From a virus, in the IMG/VR virus record IMGVR_UViG_3300033143_002211, positions 1-35,083 of that record: 35,083 nt of DNA. The stretch is one strand, 5' to 3'. The first letter of the stretch is position 1; each line of letters begins with the position of its first letter. Made by a program: the position numbers and the translations under genes. The notes below the pieces were generated by a model. It saw only the letters and a list, made by a program, of their open reading frames with translations, was not told the origin of the DNA and ran no database searches. Shown here one piece after another: positions 31,797-35,083 of the stretch.

Positions 31797-32576
31797 ATGG
31801 CAATTCCAAACACAACTCCAACTCCAAACGAATTATATAATGGCGAAATGAAGAGAATGAACGATACTGAACTAAGAGTGGTTTTAGTAGTTACAAGAAA
31901 AACATTGGGTTGGGAATTAGATCCAAAAACAAAAACAAGAAAAAAAGAAGATTGGATTGCCAGAAGTCAGATAATTCAACAAACAGGTAGAAGTGGTAGA
32001 GCAATTTCAACTGCAATAGAAAATTGTATTAAAAATCATTGGATAGAAGCAAGAGATATTAATGGAAAACTACTCAATACTCCACAAAAGCGTTCAGGTA
32101 AGAAGATTTTTTACAGATTAGGTAGGATATTTCTTAGTAAAATAGCCAGTGAAGAAATTTCACAGGTTAAGAAAGATAACAAAACCAGTGAAGAAAGTTC
32201 ACTTGAACCTGTGAAAAAAGTTCATATGAAAAAAGTTCACACTACAAAAGAAAACGCTATAACAAAAGAAACTATTACAAAAGACGTTGCAACTTCAAAA
32301 GTTGCAGGATTAAATCTCTTAATAGAAAGATTTAAAAAAGTAAATCCTTCTTATGAGCGTTTGTTTTCAAATAAGACTCAAAGGGCAGCTTTAGAAAGAA
32401 TGGTTAAAAAGCATGGAAAAGAAAAAGTTGAAAATATGATTGATTATCTTCCAAAGATTTTTGGAAAACCTTATGCTCCCGTAATTTTTACTCCATATCA
32501 ATTAGAAAATAAACTTGGTCAACTTATTTCTTTTATTAAAAAAAATCAATGTTCGGATCACAGAAGAAGAATTTAA
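31797..32576 (+). CDS. Replication initiator, phage O-like
   Basis: The product is 259 aa. The N-terminal ~110 residues (TPTPNELYNGEMKRMNDTELRVVLVV, GRSGRAISTAIENCIKNHWIEA) resemble the winged-helix DNA-binding domain of phage O/DnaA-like initiators. Residues ~115-160 are a K/E/T-rich linker encoded by four DNA iterons (see 32149-32306). The C-terminal domain (LIERFKKVNPSYERLFSNKTQRAALERMVK) would contact a helicase or loader. It ends at a TAA shortly after an A8 tract (32538-32545). The +1 frame then continues for another ~100 sensible codons (32515-32862), so the true protein may be longer. Confidence 0.65.
   Translation: MAIPNTTPTPNELYNGEMKRMNDTELRVVLVVTRKTLGWELDPKTKTRKKEDWIARSQIIQQTGRSGRAISTAIENCIKNHWIEARDINGKLLNTPQKRSGKKIFYRLGRIFLSKIASEEISQVKKDNKTSEESSLEPVKKVHMKKVHTTKENAITKETITKDVATSKVAGLNLLIERFKKVNPSYERLFSNKTQRAALERMVKKHGKEKVENMIDYLPKIFGKPYAPVIFTPYQLENKLGQLISFIKKNQCSDHRRRI
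32149..32306 (+). other. Probable intragenic replication origin with iterons
   Basis: Four 15-bp units with dyad symmetry, consensus GTGAARAAAKTTCAC: 32149-32163, 32188-32202, 32211-32225 and 32226-32240 (the last two directly adjacent). They are followed by three ACAAAAGA repeats (32244, 32262, 32277) and the dyad TGCAACTT-CAA-AAGTTGCA (32288-32306). Intragenic iterons followed by AT-rich DNA inside an O-type initiator gene mirror the lambda origin arrangement. That the protein binds them is inferred. Confidence 0.6.
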
Positions 32577-32862
32577 AAAAATAAATGGTAGAAGTGGTGC
32601 TGTTTATATTTTAAGTATCAATGAAATTATTAATCTAAATAGAGTTGAAAGGGTTTATGAGCCTAAAGATATAGGACAAAAGAATCTTTTTTTACCAAAA
32701 CCAAAGCCTGCTTTTGAAAAACTCGGAATATCTGAAGGAATGGAAAAATGTTTTAATACTTTAAAAGAAAAAGGTTTGTTTAAAAACTTTAAAAACTATC
32801 CTGAATGGTGTGAAAGAAAAAATGAAAATAAAGCAAATAATAGTTTATTAAAAGAAAAATGA
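32515..32862 (+). CDS. C-terminal continuation of the initiator or separate small protein
   Basis: The frame opens at TTG 32515 (115 aa), overlapping the end of 31797-32576 by 62 bases. From about residue 12 it reads INVRITEEEFKKINGRSGAVYILSINEII, a coherent small domain, then a P/K-rich linker and EKLGISEGMEKCFNTLKEKGLFKN. No good start or Shine-Dalgarno is visible. An A8 tract at 32538-32545 sits at the point where the two frames meet; removing one A, by assembly error or transcriptional slippage, would fuse the frames into one protein of about 350 aa. I favour fusion or recoding over a separate gene. Confidence 0.45.
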   Translation: MVNLFLLLKKINVRITEEEFKKINGRSGAVYILSINEIINLNRVERVYEPKDIGQKNLFLPKPKPAFEKLGISEGMEKCFNTLKEKGLFKNFKNYPEWCERKNENKANNSLLKEK

Positions 32863-33041
32863 AAACAAAACTTCAAAAGTATAAAGAGCAACAGATTCAA
32901 ATATATAGAGAAAAACAAAGATATAATTTTTGTGGATTGATAGTGAAGTACAAGGCAGCACAAGTGTTGTTTAAATATTATCAAAAAATAGGCAAAGTTT
33001 TAGAAACAGAAGAATTAGAAGATTATGCCATAGGGATTTGA
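32859..33041 (+). CDS. Small basic helical protein, unknown function
   Basis: The product is 60 aa, mostly helical and basic at the N-terminus (KTKLQKYKEQQIQIYREKQRYN), with NFCGLIVKYKAAQVLFKYYQKIG in the middle. It has no recognised family. Its ATG overlaps the preceding TGA (ATGA), and a five-base gap leads to the next gene, so it belongs to the replication operon. Function is unassigned; a small accessory of the initiator is possible given the coupling. Confidence 0.4.
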   Translation: MKTKLQKYKEQQIQIYREKQRYNFCGLIVKYKAAQVLFKYYQKIGKVLETEELEDYAIGI

Positions 33042-33045
33042 TTAA

Positions 33046-33555
33046 ATGAAAAACAAACTTTTATCAATATTTATATTAGAGCTAATGTTAATTCCTTTCT
33101 TTGTAGTTGCTCCCGTTTTAGAAAATCCTTATTTATTAAAGGTAATAAAGTATGATTCAGAATATCCAGAGAGGTGGGCAGTAGAAATTGGTTTGGTAAA
33201 AGAAGATGATCTGGCCAGTAGAATAGTGTTTTGTGAAAGCTCTTGGGAAGACTGGGAATGTAATCGTCAGTATGGATGTATTGCTGGAATGGGATTGTTT
33301 GGCATTATTAGTGGAACGTGGAATAAAACAATAGTTGAAATGTCTAAAAATGATATTTATATGCCTGAGCGTTGCTGGAATTTTGTTTATCTACCCATGA
33401 GCGAAAAAAGAACAGAAGTAATTTTTGACGGAGAATGTAATTTAAGAGTAGGGTTGTATCTTTTAGAAAAAGATGGAACAAAACACTGGGGAATAGAAGA
33501 TAGTTCGTGGGGATCCCGGGATTGTTGGAATAAGTATTATGTTAATAATTTATGA
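33046..33555 (+). CDS. Exported transglycosylase-like protein
   Basis: The product is 169 aa. An N-terminal signal peptide or anchor (MKNKLLSIFILELMLIPFFVV, cleavage about residue 24-28) precedes a domain with ASRIVFCESSWEDWECN and GCIAGMGLFGIISGTWNK. This is the ES (catalytic Glu-Ser) plus GLFQI pattern of SLT-type lytic transglycosylases and goose-type lysozymes, with GLFGI in place of GLFQI. A C-terminal NLRVGLYLLEKDGTKHWGIEDSSWG matches the family's second half. Cysteines (C64, C74, C79 by eye) would suit an extracellular protein. It would cut glycan strands outside the membrane. Its location among replication genes, away from the endolysin, is unusual. Confidence 0.6.
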   Translation: MKNKLLSIFILELMLIPFFVVAPVLENPYLLKVIKYDSEYPERWAVEIGLVKEDDLASRIVFCESSWEDWECNRQYGCIAGMGLFGIISGTWNKTIVEMSKNDIYMPERCWNFVYLPMSEKRTEVIFDGECNLRVGLYLLEKDGTKHWGIEDSSWGSRDCWNKYYVNNL

Positions 33556-33905
33556 AAATAATTTTTAAAGGCAATCCATTGAGTACGCAAACTATTTATA
33601 GATCTGCTTGTCGTGGTAGATTTCCTACCATGTATATGACTAAGAAAGGAAAAGAGTTGAAAGCGTTGTATCATTCAGAGGCCAAAAAGCAGTATAAGAA
33701 AAAGGTTGTATCTATTGATTGCGCATTAGAAATTACTTTGTTCTTTAAAGACAAGCGCAGGAGAGATGTTGATAATTTTAATAAAATAATTCTTGATGCT
33801 TTAGAAGGTGTAGTTTATGAAGATGATAAACAAATTCAAAAGCTAACAATCACTAAAGATTATTCTAAAGAAGATCCAAGAGTAGAAATTAAAATAATTA
33901 TATGA
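33552..33905 (+). CDS. rusA: RusA-type Holliday junction resolvase
   Basis: The product is 117 aa, the normal size. The catalytic region RRRDVDNFNKIILDALEGVVYEDDKQI carries D72, D74 and D91 (with D92), matching the three essential aspartates of RusA, which cuts Holliday junctions as a dimer with divalent metal. The N-terminus PLSTQTIYRSACRGRFPTMYM has the usual first strand. The ATG overlaps the previous stop by four bases (ATGA), and the stop overlaps the next gene. It belongs to the recombination/replication module. Confidence 0.8.
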   Translation: MKIIFKGNPLSTQTIYRSACRGRFPTMYMTKKGKELKALYHSEAKKQYKKKVVSIDCALEITLFFKDKRRRDVDNFNKIILDALEGVVYEDDKQIQKLTITKDYSKEDPRVEIKIII

Positions 33906-34189
33906 AAAGAATAGGAAGAATAGGAAAAATAAACCTCAAGGCCAACAAGATTTTAAAACAAAAATATACAGAACGAGGGACAATAAGCTGTGAGATTAGA
34001 CTGCCAGGGTGTATGCCGAACTTTGCTTTAAGTTTTGCTCATAAACATAAAAGGGTTTGGTACAAAGCTGATTTAGGACTTTTATCCTCAGTAAAAGAAA
34101 CGCTAGTTGCTTGTCCTTGTTGCCACGATAAAATAGAAAACAATAAAAAATTAACAGAAGAAGTTTTTAAAAGGTTGAGGGATAACTAA
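33902..34189 (+). CDS. HNH-like zinc protein
   Basis: The product is 95 aa. Two Cys-rich parts, CEIRLPGC and CPCCHDKIE, bracket FALSFAHKHKRVWY. This is the layout of small HNH (His-Me finger) proteins with a zinc ribbon: C...C, a middle AHKHKR histidine pair and C..CH at the end. As phage HNH proteins often help packaging or homing, either role could apply. The metal-binding His and the final H are present, but the central Asn of HNH is not clear. Coupled to rusA by ATGA. Confidence 0.5.
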   Translation: MKRIGRIGKINLKANKILKQKYTERGTISCEIRLPGCMPNFALSFAHKHKRVWYKADLGLLSSVKETLVACPCCHDKIENNKKLTEEVFKRLRDN

Positions 34190-34229
34190 GTTAATTAGTC
34201 TTACAATCTGCGTAAAGAGACATTTAAGT

Positions 34230-34487
34230 ATGGCGAAATTAAACAAGTGTTCAAAAAATGCAATTCTTTTAGCTAATAGGATTAAAAAAGAAATAGGGAT
34301 TGAGGTTGAGTCAGTAATCAATCGCACAAGAGCTGGTCGTTGGCAAAGAGCTGCTGGAGCTTGGAAATGGTATATGCTTACTAAAAATAGACGTTTTGTG
34401 GGTAGTCAAGATAGAGCCATATATTGTTTAAAAGCAGAAAAATGGTCAATAAGTAATCATTTTCAAGATATTTGTATTGATATATAG
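34230..34487 (+). CDS. Unknown 85-aa protein
   Basis: The product is 85 aa: a Lys-rich N-terminus, then NRIKKEIGIEVESVINRTRAG and a W-rich middle (RWQRAAGAWKWYMLTKNRRFVGS) and a C-terminal beta-like end with two Cys. The family is not recognised. The compact basic/aromatic make-up suggests a nucleic-acid or nucleotide contact, which is not proven. The stop TAG shares its last G with the following GTCGC box. Confidence 0.4.
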   Translation: MAKLNKCSKNAILLANRIKKEIGIEVESVINRTRAGRWQRAAGAWKWYMLTKNRRFVGSQDRAIYCLKAEKWSISNHFQDICIDI

Positions 34488-34504
34488 TCGCACAACAATA
34501 ATTT
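34487..34504 (+). promoter_or_regulatory. GTCGC leader box in the replication module
   Basis: GTCGC begins at the last base of a TAG stop (34485-34487). ATAATTT is at 34498-34504. The next ATG is 55 bases from the G, longer than elsewhere, and a second imperfect GCGTCTAATC lies at 34505-34514. The first half matches the recurrent pattern. Confidence 0.35.
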
Positions 34505-34541
34505 TGCGTCTAATCTAACTAACTTAAAATAAATATATATT

Positions 34542-34682
34542 ATGGGAAAAGTAAAATGGAGTATAGAGGAAATCAAACAATTTTTAGCAGATGCTAAAGC
34601 AAGAAAGTTAATTAGTAGAGGTGATACAGTAGTGGTTGAATGGTTTATTGAGCAATTAGAAGATTTTACAGAAGAAGACTAA
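34542..34682 (+). CDS. Small 46-aa protein
   Basis: The open frame encodes 46 residues, MGKVKWSIEEIKQFLADAKA followed by a short strand and DTVVVEWFIEQLEDFTEED. It is charged, helical and ends acidic. No family is recognised. Its length and the surrounding operon make it a plausible real small gene rather than a chance frame; it has no Shine-Dalgarno. It lies in a stretch of short phage accessory genes. Confidence 0.4.
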   Translation: MGKVKWSIEEIKQFLADAKARKLISRGDTVVVEWFIEQLEDFTEED

Positions 34683-34702
34683 ATTAAACTTATAGAGGTT
34701 AG

Positions 34703-34915
34703 ATGAATGAAATATTAAACAGAGCAATACAAGAACAAAAAGCAATAAGCGAGTGGGGTAAAATAGAAGGAGAAAGATTAGTTTTGGCGTGCGAATGGAA
34801 AATGAGATATCAGAATTGTTCTTCGTTCTGGAAAAAAGTTATATTGTGGATTGCTCCTAAAAGTTTATTTATACTAACTCCATTACCTAGGTATTTAAAC
34901 CAAAATAAATTATGA
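34703..34915 (+). CDS. Small membrane-associated protein, unknown
   Basis: The product is 70 aa: helical N-terminus (NEILNRAIQEQKAISEWGKIEGERL), then a hydrophobic stretch FWKKVILWIAPKSLFILTPLPRYL (about residues 43-66) that may insert into a membrane. A GAGG lies five bases before the ATG, one of few weak Shine-Dalgarno-like sites in the window. The stop is TGA and overlaps the next small frame (ATGA). Function unknown. Confidence 0.4.
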   Translation: MNEILNRAIQEQKAISEWGKIEGERLVLACEWKMRYQNCSSFWKKVILWIAPKSLFILTPLPRYLNQNKL

Positions 34916-35007
34916 AAAAGATAGTGAATAACAAAGGTTTACAAAGAGCTAAAAAGGGGTTTACAAACAATATAAGTCTTAAAAAAATAAAGCTAAGATT
35001 GGACTAA
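34912..35007 (+). CDS. Very small basic open frame
   Basis: A 31-residue frame, MKKIVNNKGLQRAKKGFTNN followed by ISLKKIKLRLD, starting at the ATG that overlaps the previous TGA. It is basic and short. The coupling supports it weakly; it may be chance. Confidence 0.25.
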   Translation: MKKIVNNKGLQRAKKGFTNNISLKKIKLRLD

Positions 35008-35043
35008 ATATAGAAAAATCGCTTAAAATTATATCAATAAACT

Positions 35044-35083
35044 ATGAAAAAGATAGAAGCATATATAGTTATTATTAAAAAAG
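35044..35083 (+). CDS. Start of a gene cut by the right edge
   Basis: ATG 35044 opens a frame reading MKKIEAYIVIIKK to the window end. It may be a gene continuing to the right; no function can be given from 13 residues. Confidence 0.25.
   Translation, partial: MKKIEAYIVIIKK

Noticed and set aside
1-35083. UGA recoding (code 4 or 25)
   Set aside because: TGA ends several frames (530, 9121, 32862, 33041, 33555, 34915), often in ATGA overlaps with the next start, as in standard code.
35044-35083. PII-type protein from the MKKIEA start
   Set aside because: Only 13 residues are visible and they diverge after MKKIEA.
1-35083. tRNA genes, CRISPR arrays, insertion sequences, diversity-generating retroelement
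   Set aside because: I saw no cloverleaf with a TTCGA-type arm, no regular direct-repeat array, no transposase and no reverse transcriptase; the fibre repeats are coding duplications.

Overview
This window is a stretch of a tailed-phage (Caudoviricetes) genome or prophage. It is AT-rich and densely packed, and every gene I can support lies on the + strand. The module order is terminase, portal, scaffold, major capsid protein, head-tail adaptor, fibres, internal virion proteins, lysis, then replication and recombination. I see no tape-measure protein, major tail tube or sheath, and there is a very large internal (ejection-type) protein, so a short-tailed podovirus-like particle is most likely. 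The capsid protein resembles the N4-gp56 family. TGA acts as a stop, often in ATGA overlaps, so the code is standard. Shine-Dalgarno sequences are almost absent. There is a KhpA-like KH protein, and fibre motifs of a kind I associate with uncultivated Patescibacteria (CPR). I therefore favour a patescibacterial or similar SD-poor host, but this is inference.

Layout. 1-5070: the C-terminus of the large terminase, two small basic proteins, portal, a small coiled-coil protein, an acidic scaffold and the major capsid protein. 5078-9121: a frameshifted SAP/HeH-like protein, two tandem paralogous putative decoration proteins, a beta-helix protein, a small exported protein, the head-tail adaptor and a small protein. 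9118-19395: a host-interaction block with a giant fibre (split by a frameshift), a propeller-like adhesin with a signal-anchor, two small membrane proteins, a propeller-type tail protein and a second fibre. 19416-27302: a small basic protein, a virion protein with two amidase-type cell-wall-binding repeats, and a 2033-residue internal protein with an HEIGH metallopeptidase motif. 27304-29737: lysis and accessory genes, with a structured RNA, a gene carrying the only strong Shine-Dalgarno, an amidase endolysin, a holin, a second membrane protein, a KH protein and an acidic protein.

A terminator (29757-29787) and a consensus-like promoter (29817-29844) then mark a transcription boundary. Downstream are an HTH protein, a PD-(D/E)XK nuclease, an SSB-like protein, a NinB-like protein, an O-like replication initiator containing four iterons (a probable intragenic origin), a transglycosylase-like protein, a RusA-type resolvase, an HNH-like protein and small unknown genes.

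The most unusual signal is in the gaps between genes. Almost every gap of roughly 30 bases or more in the head and lysis modules has GTCGC just after the stop codon, followed by an AT-rich box such as ACTAATT and an ATG about 22-35 bases from GTCGC. Several of these gaps also hold long hairpins. Together with the missing Shine-Dalgarno sites and the phage KH protein, this suggests a non-canonical promoter or translation-leader system.
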